This document shows, piece after piece, positions 53,707-63,261 of a stretch of 64,000 nt of DNA (positions are counted from its first letter, which is position 1; each line of letters starts with the position of its first letter). A program made the position numbers and the translations under genes. The stretch comes from Paenibacillus taichungensis (lineage in GTDB: Bacteria > Bacillota > Bacilli > Paenibacillales > Paenibacillaceae): the NCBI RefSeq assembly GCF_013359905.1, contig NZ_JABMCC010000111.1, positions 1-64,000 of the forward strand, read 5' to 3'. The notes beneath the pieces were generated by a model that ran no database searches, was not told where the DNA came from, and worked only from the letters and a program-made list of their open reading frames with translations.

Positions 53707-55269
53707 ATGAAGAAAGCGATATGGCAGCATTGGATCGGGGGATTCCTGATCTTCATCATGATGGCGACGGCATTGCTTCAACCTGGTTCACAAGGTCCGG
53801 TACAGGCCGCTGCAGCACCCATTACGGTATCGCAGGCCATCGCTGCCCAGAGTGGCGGAGCAACGGCAACGGTGGAAGGATATATTGTTGGACATGCCAC
53901 CGGTTCGCTTACAGCCAAGTTTACATCTCCTTACGCCAATGATTTTAACTTCCTGATTGCAGATTCAGCAACAGAGAAGACCAACGCGAAACTGCTCGAC
54001 GTGCAGATTCCAGCGTCGTACCGTTCGCAATATGGACTGGCCACCAACCCGAATCTTGTGGGGCAGAAGGTTATCGTAACCGGAACACTTGGCGCATACA
54101 ACAGTTATGCCGGAGTTAAGAATCCTACCTCAATCGCTCTCTCCTCTGGAACAACTAATCCTGATCCTGATCCAGGCACAACGCTGCCAGATGGTACAGG
54201 GAAGAAAGTATTGTTTGATAACACGCATGCTCAGACAGCCGGGGCTGCGGACTGGGTTATTGATGGGGCATTTTCGGACTTTGCGAATGGTTTGCGAAAC
54301 GCAGGCTTTACCGTGGATCAGCTGAATCGCAGCATCCCGTATACCTTTGGTGAGCAAGCCATCACCTTTAATAAATTGAAAGATTATGATGTCTTCGTTA
54401 TCGGCGAAGCGAACGTGCCTTTCAAAGCGACAGAGCAGGCTGCGCTGCTGCAATATGTACAGAATGGTGGCAGTGTCTTCTTCATTGCGGACCACTATAA
54501 CGCAGACCGGAACAAAAACCGCTGGGATTCCTCCGAAGTATTCAACGGCTATCGCCGTGGTGCATTCTTGAATCCAGCCAAAGGCATGTCGTCAGCAGAA
54601 GCCGAATCTCCAGCCATGCAAGGCGTGACCAGTTCCGACTGGTTGGCATCCAATTTCGGTATTCGTTTCCGCTACAATGCACTTGGAGATGTTAATGCCA
54701 CAGATATCGTTGCACCTTCGCAGTCGTTCGGCATTACAACTGGAGTGAGCGCAGTGGCCATGCATGCTGGTTCCACACTCGCCATTATTGACCCGAACAA
54801 AGCTAAAGGTCTGGTGTATGTGCCTAGCGGTGTATCCAAATGGGGCAACGCGGTAGATCAGGGCGTATACAATGGCGGCGGACGAGCTGAAGGAGCCTAC
54901 GCAGCGATCGCCAAGATCGGGGCAGGTAAAGCAGCGTTTATCGGTGACTCCTCACCAGTTGAGGATGCTACGCCAAAATATCTACGTGAAGAAACAGGCG
55001 CTGCCAAAACAACGTATGATGGCTTCAAAGAAGTGAATGACGGTGTATTCCTTGTGAATACCGTGAAATGGCTTGCACTAAAAGAGAGCTACACAAGTCT
55101 GTCTCAGGTATCTGGATTGACATTGGATACGCCGACAAGTCTGCTCGCTATTGAAGCTCCGGCTTCTTCTACCGAGCCGCAAACCGAGCCATGGGCTGTA
55201 CCGGCTGCAGGCTATAAATGGTACGATCCTACAACGTTTAAGGCAGGTTCGTACGGCAAAGCTCAATAA
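53707..55269 (+). CDS. Secreted OB-fold / glutamine-amidotransferase-like protein
   Basis: 520 residues. Signal peptide about 1-36 (AAAA cleavage region). A DUF6359/OB-type domain covers about 38-155 (ITVSQAIAAQSGGATATVEGYIVG; GQKVIVTGTLGAYN). A Pro/Asp linker leads to an alpha/beta domain about 170-480 (KVLFDNTHAQTAGAADWVID; DVFVIGEANVPF; SVFFIADHYNADRN), similar to DUF4350/GATase1-like folds. Exported, possibly acting on the wall or nucleic acids; role unknown. ATG 53707 follows GGAGGAGAAGG. Confidence 0.78.
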   Translation: MKKAIWQHWIGGFLIFIMMATALLQPGSQGPVQAAAAPITVSQAIAAQSGGATATVEGYIVGHATGSLTAKFTSPYANDFNFLIADSATEKTNAKLLDVQIPASYRSQYGLATNPNLVGQKVIVTGTLGAYNSYAGVKNPTSIALSSGTTNPDPDPGTTLPDGTGKKVLFDNTHAQTAGAADWVIDGAFSDFANGLRNAGFTVDQLNRSIPYTFGEQAITFNKLKDYDVFVIGEANVPFKATEQAALLQYVQNGGSVFFIADHYNADRNKNRWDSSEVFNGYRRGAFLNPAKGMSSAEAESPAMQGVTSSDWLASNFGIRFRYNALGDVNATDIVAPSQSFGITTGVSAVAMHAGSTLAIIDPNKAKGLVYVPSGVSKWGNAVDQGVYNGGGRAEGAYAAIAKIGAGKAAFIGDSSPVEDATPKYLREETGAAKTTYDGFKEVNDGVFLVNTVKWLALKESYTSLSQVSGLTLDTPTSLLAIEAPASSTEPQTEPWAVPAAGYKWYDPTTFKAGSYGKAQ

Positions 55270-55300
55270 GATAAGTAGTAAGGAAAATATACGGATAATC

Positions 55301-55336
55301 GGCTTGTCCGCCACGATTGCGGACAGGCTTTATTTT
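55301..55336 (+). terminator. Terminator of the secreted OB-fold gene
   Basis: Stem GCTTGTCCGC / GCGGACAGGC, then TTTATTTT. Confidence 0.83.
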
Positions 55337-55415
55337 GCATAAATGCCCGGAGCAGAGGGAAACGTATGGATAATTATGAAATGATGAGTGAGATGCCAAG
55401 GTGAGGAGGAAGACA

Positions 55416-56048
55416 ATGATGATGAATCGGCAAGCAGACTGCGACAGCTCGACCATGAGGCACAAACTCAAAGGGGACCTCCATCGTGTGGCAGATCGAA
55501 TGAACCAGACGTTATCCACCTTTGATCATGACAGTGTGTGTCTGCTGGGCCAATTTGCGGAAATTCGGGCCGAGATCAAGCAGATCGAGGTGCTGGCGTC
55601 TTCCTTCTATCTGGATTGTTATCTGTCTCCCTTCACGGAGAAATTTGCCGAGCTGACTGCCAGTGTACAGCATTTGTCGGATCGCAGATATGGTGCGCTC
55701 ATTGTAATTGAACGGGAAGTACCGCTTGAACCGATTATTCACTCAGGGGTTGCAGTGGATGCCAGAGTCACGCATGCGTTGCTGGAATCGCTGTTTATAC
55801 CGGGTGCACCTCTGCATGATGGAGCGGTGCTGATTCGGGGCAATCAGATTGTATCCGCGGGCAATGTATTGCCTTTGTCGCAGGCCATTGCACATGAACG
55901 GAAGATTGGCACACGGCATAGGGCTGCTCTTGGATTGAGTGAGCTGACGGATGCGGTTGTGCTGGTTGTCTCGGAAGAGACCGGTCAAGCTTCGTTCGCC
56001 GTGGGTGGGGATCTGCATCCTATCAACGTGGTTGAAACCTTGCCATGA
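55416..56048 (+). CDS. cdaS: Diadenylate cyclase CdaS
   Basis: 210 residues. N-terminal two-helix domain (about 1-85) precedes a DAC domain with the LHDGAVLI (DGA) and GTRHRAALG (RHR) motifs. It makes cyclic di-AMP from two ATP. Length and architecture match CdaS, the soluble sporulation-linked cyclase of Bacillus, whose N-terminal helices control activity. ATG 55416 follows GAGGAGG; ATG 55419 and 55422 are alternatives. Confidence 0.9.
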   Translation: MMMNRQADCDSSTMRHKLKGDLHRVADRMNQTLSTFDHDSVCLLGQFAEIRAEIKQIEVLASSFYLDCYLSPFTEKFAELTASVQHLSDRRYGALIVIEREVPLEPIIHSGVAVDARVTHALLESLFIPGAPLHDGAVLIRGNQIVSAGNVLPLSQAIAHERKIGTRHRAALGLSELTDAVVLVVSEETGQASFAVGGDLHPINVVETLP

Positions 56049-56092
56049 TCACTCATTGCTAGATTTTTTTACCGATTTCATGCTGGAGTAAA

Positions 56093-56131
56093 TGAACCTT
56101 TTTCCCTGTGAAGAGAGAAAGGTCTTTTTTG
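56093..56131 (+). terminator. Terminator of cdaS
   Basis: Imperfect stem ACCTTTTTCCCT / AGAGAAAGGT followed by CTTTTTT. Confidence 0.65.
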
Positions 56132-56246
56132 TTACATCGTGATGTGATTTTGCACAAACTTGATCATCATGGGTACAATAGAGGATGGAAGACGAACTGA
56201 AGAAGGCGAATTGATCGCAAAAATGGTTGGAGGAGACGGTTAACAC

Positions 56247-57353
56247 ATGAGCTGGTTTGAAGCAATGGAACATCACGATTATGAGGAACTGGTACTGTGC
56301 CAGGATAGAGCCTCTGGTTTAAAAGCAATTATTGCTATTCACGATACAACACTCGGTCCTGCGCTGGGAGGCACACGGATGTGGACCTATGCTTCTGAGG
56401 AAGCGGCCATTGAAGATGCCTTGCGCCTTGCGCGGGGAATGACATATAAACATGCTGTATCCGGACTGAATCTGGGCGGAGGCAAAGCCGTAATTATCGG
56501 GGATCCGCGCCGTGACAAAAATGAAGCGATGTTCCGGGCTTTTGGCCGATACATTCAGGGACTGAACGGACGTTATGTCACCGCCGAGGATGTGGGAACG
56601 ACAGAAGAAGATATGAATCTGATCTATCAGGAAACCGACTATGTTACAGGCATATCGCCAAGCTACGGCTCCTCCGGTAATCCTTCCCCGGCAACAGCCT
56701 GGGGTGTATATCGGGGCATAAAGGCCGCAGCGAAAGAAGCATTCGGCACGGATCTGCTGGAAGGCAAAACCGTGGCTGTACAGGGTGTGGGCAACGTGGC
56801 GATGCGTCTGTGCAAATATTTGTACGAAGAAGGTGCGCATCTGATCGTTACCGATATCCATAAGGATTCCGTGAAACAGGCTGTGGATCAATTCGGTGCA
56901 AAAGCGGTAGACCCTGCCGACATTACTGGGGTGGATTGTGATATTTATGCTCCATGTGCACTGGGCGGTACAATTAATGACGATACGCTGAAACAGCTTA
57001 AGGCCAAGGTTGTGGCAGGCTGTGCCAACAACCAACTGCTGGAGCCGCGTCATGGTGACAAGCTGCATGAGATGGGAATCGTATACGCACCAGACTATGT
57101 GATCAATGCAGGTGGCGTAATTAATATTGCGGATGAGCTGAACGGCTATAATGCAGATCGTGCGTGGAGCAAGGTTGGGGAGATCTACAATAATCTGGAG
57201 AAAATCTTCGACACGTCGCGGACCGAAGGCATCGCAACGTATATTGCTGCGGATCGTCTGGCTGAACGCCGCATTGAACTGATGAAAAATACACGCAGCA
57301 CGTTTCTGCAAAATGGTCATCACGCGCTGAGTTCCCGCAGACTGCGCGGGTAA
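56247..57353 (+). CDS. bcd: Leucine dehydrogenase
   Basis: 368 residues. Catalytic Lys in [15 protein letters not shown] (near 66-80), nucleotide motif VQGVGNVA near 182 and [10 protein letters not shown]. It deaminates leucine, valine and isoleucine to keto acids with NAD. These feed branched-chain fatty acid synthesis. RBS GGAGGAGA lies upstream of ATG. Convergent with the LysR gene. Confidence 0.93.
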   Translation: MSWFEAMEHHDYEELVLCQDRASGLKAIIAIHDTTLGPALGGTRMWTYASEEAAIEDALRLARGMTYKHAVSGLNLGGGKAVIIGDPRRDKNEAMFRAFGRYIQGLNGRYVTAEDVGTTEEDMNLIYQETDYVTGISPSYGSSGNPSPATAWGVYRGIKAAAKEAFGTDLLEGKTVAVQGVGNVAMRLCKYLYEEGAHLIVTDIHKDSVKQAVDQFGAKAVDPADITGVDCDIYAPCALGGTINDDTLKQLKAKVVAGCANNQLLEPRHGDKLHEMGIVYAPDYVINAGGVINIADELNGYNADRAWSKVGEIYNNLEKIFDTSRTEGIATYIAADRLAERRIELMKNTRSTFLQNGHHALSSRRLRG

Positions 57354-57392
57354 ATTTTAAGGATTCACATTACAATAAAATGTAAAACAGCT

Positions 57393-57471
57393 AAAGGCAG
57401 GCATCCCCATGGTGAACTGCACCCCATTTGTTAGAGAGGAGGTGCAGTGCAATGCAATGGATGCCTGCCTT
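57393..57471. other. Nested hairpin between convergent genes
   Basis: Outer stem AAGGCAGGCATCC (57394-57406) with GGATGCCTGCCTT (57459-57471). Inner stem ACTGCACC (57417-57424) with GGTGCAGT (57441-57448). It may serve as terminator for leucine dehydrogenase and LysR, but it also contains a strong RBS and ATG of a 15-codon ORF (57452-57499). Confidence 0.55.
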
Positions 57472-57565
57472 CTCTTTGAGTTTAAAGATTTTCTTGTAAG
57501 GCGTTCATCGTATGGCTCGGCTAATATTAAAAATTCTTATAACCCGAGAGCAACGAAATGTTATT

Positions 57566-58429
57566 TCAAAATGTAATACACTTCTGATTCAGCAGCTTCA
57601 CAAATCGATCCAGCGCGCTGCTGACGTATCGATCTTCGCCACGGACAAAGGTTGTTGTGGTATGTGTGAATCGTTCGGCCAGATCATATACAGAGAACTC
57701 ATCCGGTTTCTTGTGAATAACGCTGCAAGGCATAATGGTAAAAGCAACCCCCGACTCCACACAGCTAAGCAGGTTATCCATCGTGCTGACTTCAATTATA
57801 TTGCGAGCAGACAAACCTTCTTCCTGCAAATATTCCTCCGTAATTTCACGGTATGGGCAGCCTTTTGGGAAAACGACCCACGAAACCTGACACAGGCTTT
57901 CGGGTGGTACGTCCATTCGTTTGGAGATGATATGCACCGTGTCTTGCATTTCATATTCCACTTTCAGGCCCTCTTTTACACACGCACCACTAATAAAAGC
58001 ACCGTCGATCTCATACTCCTGTATTTTCTTGCGCAGCACTTTGGGTGAAGTGGCATTAACAAGTGAGATGGAGACCTCGGGATAGGTCACCTGGTATTCA
58101 TTGAGAATTTCCATGAACCGGCTGGATGCTGCCGTCTCCACAATCCCGATTTTCAACGTACCTGAAGGCTCACCGGGATCAGTCATATCCTGCTCCAGAT
58201 CGTTTAACAGGTCACGGATGCGTGTTGCATACTGGACAAACTGTTCTCCTTTGGAAGTCAGCACCACCCCTTTGGGAAAACGGTTGAACAACTGCACCTG
58301 ATATTCCTGCTCCAGCTTTTTGATGCGTGTGGTGACGTTGGATTGTGCGTAATTCAATTCTTTGGCGGCCTGTGAGATTTTGCCGGACCGTGCCACTGCG
58401 AGAATAATATCGATATCTGAGAGTTCCAT
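57566..58429 (-). CDS. LysR-family regulator
   Basis: 287 residues. Helix-turn-helix SGKISQAAKELNYAQSNVTT near 15-34, LysR dimerisation helix and binding domain (SGTLKIGIVETAASSRFM). Divergent from the flavin oxidoreductase gene, which it probably controls. Confidence 0.9.
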   Translation of the reverse strand: MELSDIDIILAVARSGKISQAAKELNYAQSNVTTRIKKLEQEYQVQLFNRFPKGVVLTSKGEQFVQYATRIRDLLNDLEQDMTDPGEPSGTLKIGIVETAASSRFMEILNEYQVTYPEVSISLVNATSPKVLRKKIQEYEIDGAFISGACVKEGLKVEYEMQDTVHIISKRMDVPPESLCQVSWVVFPKGCPYREITEEYLQEEGLSARNIIEVSTMDNLLSCVESGVAFTIMPCSVIHKKPDEFSVYDLAERFTHTTTTFVRGEDRYVSSALDRFVKLLNQKCITF

Positions 58430-58468
58430 GGCTCTGGCCTCCTGAGCTGTAATGAAATGAAGTGTTAG

Positions 58469-58487
58469 GTATCTCTATGAGAGATAC
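58469..58487. promoter_or_regulatory. Operator for LysR
   Basis: Perfect palindrome GTATCTCT-ATG-AGAGATAC containing a T-N11-A box, in the LysR/oxidoreductase gap. A second inverted repeat (ACGATAT at 58510, ATATCGT at 58534) lies further in. Confidence 0.6.
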
Positions 58488-58602
58488 ATCTATATATTTC
58501 AATCATTTTACGATATATATATGCCAGCTTACAATATCGTTATCAAGAGCTTTTACAGCGCATGGAATCATGCAAAACGCTGATATTGGAGAAGGAGTTG
58601 TG

Positions 58603-59655
58603 ATGAAAAATATGTCTACATTACTGAGCCCGGTGACGATCAACGAGTGGCATTTGAGAAACAGATTGGTGATGGCACCTCTTACCCGAGGGTTTGCCAG
58701 TGATCAGGATGGGACCGCGACGGAAGAGATGGTGGCGTATTATGAGCGACGTGCCCAGGATGGGGTGGGGTTGATCATTACAGAAGGGATTAATCCCTCG
58801 CTGGCAGGCAAAGGAACATATGGTATTCCCGGATTATATACGGCTGAACAGACCGACTCATGGAAAAAGGTAACAAATGCCGTCCATAAACACGGAGGGA
58901 CCATCATCGCTCAGTTGTGGCATGTGGGCAGGCTGTCTCACTCCGATCTGATCGGTACCCTGCCACTGGCACCTTCAAGCATCCCGGCTCAAGGAAGAGT
59001 TCATAAATTGCATAAGCCATATCAGATACCTCAAGCCATGAGTGCGCAGGATATCAAGGATAGCATTCAACAATTTCAAACGGCTGCCCGCAATGCGGTA
59101 CTGGCTGGATTCGACGGAATTGAGCTGCATGCAGCACATGGTTATCTCATCGACCAGTTTATCAATGAGAAGACGAACCACAGAACAGACGAATACGGAG
59201 GCGATATCCAGGGACGATTGCGTTTTCTGAAGGAGATCATTATTGCAGTTCAAAAAGAAATCAGCGTGGATCGCATTTCGGTACGATTTTCCGAGAAAAA
59301 AGATGATGACCCTTCCTATGTCTGGTCAGACAAGGCTGGAGTGCTGAATGCCTATCTGAGTCTTTTCCGCGAGACAGGCATTACAATCCTACATCCTTCA
59401 ACAGATCGATATACCAGAGTCTGGGATGGGGAACAGAATTTCCATGAGGCGATTCGCCAGCAGTGGGATGGAATCATCATTGGCGTAGGGGATCTTGAGG
59501 CAACAACCGCAGAACAGGCAGTGCAAAATTCGAGCATTGATTTGGCAGCGTTCGGCAGACCGTTTATCGCCAATCCTGATCTGGTGCAAAAATTGCGTAC
59601 GGGGCAGCAGTTGATCAAGTATGATGCCAATGCACATCTGACTGTGTTGGTGTGA
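58603..59655 (+). CDS. Old-yellow-enzyme-type NADH:flavin oxidoreductase
   Basis: 350 residues. TIM-barrel ene-reductase: NRLVMAPLTRG, AQLWHVGRLSH (active-site His region), GFDGIELHAAHGYLIDQF and EYGGDIQGRLRF. FMN enzyme reducing activated double bonds, often of electrophilic toxins. ATG 58603 has GAAGGAG upstream; the extended frame to 58462 would read through the LysR operator and is rejected. Confidence 0.9.
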   Translation: MKNMSTLLSPVTINEWHLRNRLVMAPLTRGFASDQDGTATEEMVAYYERRAQDGVGLIITEGINPSLAGKGTYGIPGLYTAEQTDSWKKVTNAVHKHGGTIIAQLWHVGRLSHSDLIGTLPLAPSSIPAQGRVHKLHKPYQIPQAMSAQDIKDSIQQFQTAARNAVLAGFDGIELHAAHGYLIDQFINEKTNHRTDEYGGDIQGRLRFLKEIIIAVQKEISVDRISVRFSEKKDDDPSYVWSDKAGVLNAYLSLFRETGITILHPSTDRYTRVWDGEQNFHEAIRQQWDGIIIGVGDLEATTAEQAVQNSSIDLAAFGRPFIANPDLVQKLRTGQQLIKYDANAHLTVLV

Positions 59656-59666
59656 ATGTAGAAAGA

Positions 59667-59705
59667 AAAGGGCAGAAGCTGATCTTAAAGATCACTCTGC
59701 CCTTT
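59667..59705. terminator. Bidirectional terminator
   Basis: Stem AAAGGGCAGA / TCTGCCCTTT with inner GATC pairs between convergent genes. Confidence 0.8.
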
Positions 59706-59725
59706 GTTTACGTATGGAAGGATGG

Positions 59726-60940
59726 TTATGGGTTACTGACGACGGTGACTTTCTTTTCCGTTAAGTAGTATACGAGTGCAAGCAGAGGCATTAACAGACC
59801 AATCAATGTCGTGAGACTCCAACCTCCATGCGCGTAGGACCAACTGCCAAGAGATGATCCAATTGCGCCCCCTACAAAAAAGATCGACATAAATATCCCG
59901 TTTACGCGTCCTCTTGCTTCGCTCAACGAATAGATAATGCGCTGTCCCAGCACCAAATTACCCGAAACCGCCATATCCAGCGTGATGGCAACGACCACAA
60001 GCAAAATAAGGGTAGCGGTAGAGTGACCCTGGAACAGATAGGCGAGCCCAAAAGATGCAACTGCGATAACCATGGCGAGTCCGGTTAATATGCGGGTTAA
60101 ACCTTTATCCGCCCATCTTCCGGCAATAGGTGCTGCGATGGCACCCCCAACACCAGCCAGTGCAAACCAGGCAATTCCCTGTTGGGACATGCCGTACTCA
60201 TTGGCGAGCTGCAAGGGAACTGTAGTCCAGAACAAGCTGAAGGCGCCAAACAGACTGGCCTGATAGAGGGCTCGGCGGCGAAGCATGGGAAATGTTTTGA
60301 GCAGGGAGCCCAATGACAGAATTAATTGTCCGTACTTCATCGCGGGTTGTGGCTGACGTGCAGGAAGTGCGCGTGACAGGAGCAGTGTAAGCAATCCGAT
60401 AACGATTGCCGAGAAGACAAAGACCGCTTGCCAGCCGAGCAGGCTCGTAATAAAACTGGCGACAGGCCGAGCCAGCATGATGCCCAACAGCAGACCACTC
60501 ATCACATTGCCGACAACCCGTCCGCGTTGCTCCTCAGAAGTGAGGTAGGTGGCATAAGGAACCAGAATTTGCGCAACGACTGAACTGATCCCGATGACGA
60601 GGGAAGCAGTCAGAAATAATACGGCATGGGAAGAGAAGGCAGCGGCAATCAATGCAACGACTAGAATGATGAGAAAAAAAGTTACCAGTCGCTTATTCTC
60701 CAGAATGTCACTAAGCGGAACGATAAACAGCAGGCCAATAACATAACCGATCTGTGTTAACGTCACAATCAGTCCCGCAGCAGCAGAGGAAAGCCCTGTT
60801 GTAACGCCGATTGGTCCTATAACCGTCTGTGCATAATACAGGTTTGCCGCAATCAGCCCGCACGCCGCAGCCAAAAGTAAAATCAACCAGCTTGGAACTG
60901 AATTTGCCTTCACATCAGGTTGCATATCCATAAGTTTCAC
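59726..60940 (-). CDS. MFS efflux transporter
   Basis: 404 residues, twelve predicted membrane helices. Motif A-like region GRVVGNVMSGLLLGIML and RGRVNGIFMSIFFVGGAIG. It resembles drug or sugar exporters. Divergent from the TetR gene, which suggests induced efflux; substrate unknown. Confidence 0.9.
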   Translation of the reverse strand: MKLMDMQPDVKANSVPSWLILLLAAACGLIAANLYYAQTVIGPIGVTTGLSSAAAGLIVTLTQIGYVIGLLFIVPLSDILENKRLVTFFLIILVVALIAAAFSSHAVLFLTASLVIGISSVVAQILVPYATYLTSEEQRGRVVGNVMSGLLLGIMLARPVASFITSLLGWQAVFVFSAIVIGLLTLLLSRALPARQPQPAMKYGQLILSLGSLLKTFPMLRRRALYQASLFGAFSLFWTTVPLQLANEYGMSQQGIAWFALAGVGGAIAAPIAGRWADKGLTRILTGLAMVIAVASFGLAYLFQGHSTATLILLVVVAITLDMAVSGNLVLGQRIIYSLSEARGRVNGIFMSIFFVGGAIGSSLGSWSYAHGGWSLTTLIGLLMPLLALVYYLTEKKVTVVSNP

Positions 60941-60997
60941 CCTCCACTTGATCTCAAATTATATTTTATTAAAGTACACTTGTATTGAACTTGTTAA

Positions 60998-61020
60998 TTA
61001 CTAAACGGTGCGTTTACTAA
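60998..61020. promoter_or_regulatory. TetR operator 1
   Basis: Inverted repeat TTACTAAACG-GTG-CGTTTACTAA with one mismatched pair, in the MFS/TetR gap. Confidence 0.6.
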
Positions 61021-61038
61021 TCACAAACATATAATAAA

Positions 61039-61050
61039 CTAAACGTTTAG
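61039..61050. promoter_or_regulatory. TetR operator 2
   Basis: Perfect palindrome CTAAACGTTTAG, sharing ACTAAACG with the first site. Two sites for one regulator are likely. Confidence 0.62.
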
Positions 61051-61185
61051 TATTGTAAATAGACATGAGATTTTTTTATGTCGAAGAATGGTAAGGACGA
61101 AATTGTTTAATGTATCGATGTTTTAGTATAATGAACGTACAGTTTTTATGAATTACAGATGCATTTGTTACACCAAGGAGGGCTT

Positions 61186-61770
61186 ATGATGACAGCCAAA
61201 AGAGGGCGTCCCCGCAATGTGGAAACCCAGAATGCGATTCTTGCAGCTTCCTATGAATTATTACTGGAACATGGCTTCGGAGCGGTTACGATCGAAAAAA
61301 TTGCTGAACGTGCTAAGGTGAGCAAAGCAACGATATATAAATGGTGGCCTAATAAAGGTGCTGTCATTATGGATGGGTACATGTCTGCGGCAACGGCAAG
61401 ATTGCCTGTACCGGATACAGGATCGGTATTTGAGGATGTGCGTATTCATGCGAGCAATCTGGTTGATTTTTTGAGCAGCCGGGAAGGAAAAGTGATTACA
61501 CAGATTGTCGGAGAGGGACAGTCTGATCCAGGGCTTGCAGAAGAATACCGAACCAGATACATTCAGCCTCGTCGACGCGAAGCGTGGGGGATTTTTGAAA
61601 AAGGTATAGAACGGGGACAGTTGAAAAAGGATTGTGACATCGGACTGTGCATAGACCTCGTCTATGGAGCGATGTTCTATCGCATGTTGGTGACTGGCGA
61701 ACCGATAGATACTGAATTCGTGCAGCGTTCGTTGATTTCCTTATTTGAAGGTATTAAATCTGGATCATAG
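61186..61770 (+). CDS. TetR-family regulator
   Basis: 194 residues. Helix-turn-helix VTIEKIAERAKVSKATIYKWW near 35-55, C-terminal ligand domain with VQIVGEGQSD-like region. It likely represses the divergent MFS gene and itself through the ACTAAACG palindromes. ATG 61186 or 61189 follow AAGGAGGG. Confidence 0.9.
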   Translation: MMTAKRGRPRNVETQNAILAASYELLLEHGFGAVTIEKIAERAKVSKATIYKWWPNKGAVIMDGYMSAATARLPVPDTGSVFEDVRIHASNLVDFLSSREGKVITQIVGEGQSDPGLAEEYRTRYIQPRRREAWGIFEKGIERGQLKKDCDIGLCIDLVYGAMFYRMLVTGEPIDTEFVQRSLISLFEGIKSGS

Positions 61771-61792
61771 AGAAAGACATCTTGAGGGAGGG

Positions 61793-61820
61793 ATAGGGCG
61801 ATTCGCAAGAATCACCCTAG
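61793..61820. terminator. Stem-loop after the TetR gene
   Basis: Stem TAGGGCGATTC / GAATCACCCTA without a T run; weak terminator or mRNA end protection. Confidence 0.4.
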
Positions 61821-61867
61821 ATGCAAAAGGCTTGTGGATGAATGGGGAATGTGTGGAGAACTGAGAA

Positions 61868-62992
61868 CTATACCTGGAAGATCGGTGAGATGGCTGGGGG
61901 CCATGAATCAGGAGAATGCGAAGTGGAAGAAGGAAGAGATTCGTTCAAGAGCGGAGGCTCGTTCCAAATGAAACTGGGGATTTCGCGTCGTAACACTGGC
62001 GCTACATCCTGGGCGAAGCGTTCTACCTGCTCCAGCTGCTCCGCATGGCTGAGTCCATCCACGCTGATACTCAGTACCTGATGTCCATATGCGGCATGGT
62101 AATTGAGGATTTTCTCAATGACCTGCTCTGGACTACCAATCAGTACAGGGCCATGCGCAATGTTATCCTCCAGGTCCTTAAAAGGCGACTGGTTGTGCTG
62201 CGCAGCGGCCGTAGCATGAAAGGCCTCATAATAAGGCGTATAACGCCGGATCGCTTCTTCGCGTGTATTCGCGAGGTATAGGCTACCTGCCCCGGAGCCA
62301 ACCACCGCTCGGTTCGCATCATGACCATAATAATCGAGACGCTCCCGGTAATGGTCAATTAACGCTTTGTATTTTGCCTGCGGGTGGAAGGAATTCGAGC
62401 TAAATATCGGTTCGCCATACTTAGCTGCAAGCTCGGTAGAGCGGGTGCTCGATGCGCTGCCATGCCAGATCGGAATGGATTGCTGGAGTGGTCTCGGCTG
62501 AGTGGTAACCTCTTGAAGGGGAGGGCGATACGTTCCCTGCCAGGTTACATTCTCTTCAGTCCACAGCCGTTTCAGCAGTTCGTAGCGTTCACCGAGTGAA
62601 TCCCATTGTTCCTCTTCGCTAATGCCAAACAGGGGATAGTGCCGAGGATCATTGCCTTTCCCGATGATCATCTCCAGCCGCCCACCCGATAATTGATCCA
62701 GCGTGGCATAATCCTCGGCAACCCGTACCGGATCAAGTATACTAAGAACAGTTACTGTCGTTAGCAACCGGATACGTGAAGTCGCAGTAGCGACGGCGGT
62801 CAGCACGACGGGAGGTGAGGAAGACAGAAAAGGTGCACCATGCCGCTCGCCGATCCCGTATGCATCGAATCCCAGCCGTTCGGCCAGTTTGGCTTGTTCC
62901 AAAATATTGTGGAACTTCTGTTGTGTCGTTAGTGATTCACCAGTTACGGCATTTGGAAGATTCATCATGAGACTAAATAGGGCAAATTTCAT
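61868..62992 (-). CDS. Luciferase-like (LLM) flavin monooxygenase
   Basis: 374 residues. Bacterial luciferase fold: GFDAYGIGERHGAPF near 40-54, SRIRLLTTVTVLS and IIGKGNDPRHYPLFG. The last thirty residues (SLPSSTSHSPDSWPPAISP region) are unusual and Ser/Pro-rich. FMN- or F420-dependent oxidation of an unknown substrate. ATG 62992 after GGGGATGG. Confidence 0.88.
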   Translation of the reverse strand: MKFALFSLMMNLPNAVTGESLTTQQKFHNILEQAKLAERLGFDAYGIGERHGAPFLSSSPPVVLTAVATATSRIRLLTTVTVLSILDPVRVAEDYATLDQLSGGRLEMIIGKGNDPRHYPLFGISEEEQWDSLGERYELLKRLWTEENVTWQGTYRPPLQEVTTQPRPLQQSIPIWHGSASSTRSTELAAKYGEPIFSSNSFHPQAKYKALIDHYRERLDYYGHDANRAVVGSGAGSLYLANTREEAIRRYTPYYEAFHATAAAQHNQSPFKDLEDNIAHGPVLIGSPEQVIEKILNYHAAYGHQVLSISVDGLSHAEQLEQVERFAQDVAPVLRREIPSFIWNEPPLLNESLPSSTSHSPDSWPPAISPIFQV

Positions 62993-63261
62993 CTAACCAT
63001 CCCCTTGGATTGGATTGGAAAAGCACCTGGGTTGTCTAATCCTATGGAAATAGTAGGATATTCAAGCTGAAACTAACTTTACCATGTTGCCATGCATTCT
63101 TCTAATGGATTTTTTCTATAAGGCGGATTAAAGCCGCTCAACCTTGGGCATAAGGGCAGAAAATTGCCACGATTTTTATTGACCGCTGTAAAATTTAGGA
63201 TTAAAATTGTACATATCATATAAATTCAAATTTATGGATTTTCATTGTGGAGGTGGGAGAC

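Noticed and set aside
56319..57323. 334-codon open frame antisense to leucine dehydrogenase
   Set aside because: It is the opposite strand of a well-conserved gene, has no RBS, and its translation resembles no protein. The same applies to antisense frames at 6178-6990, 18592-19344 and 57512-58048.
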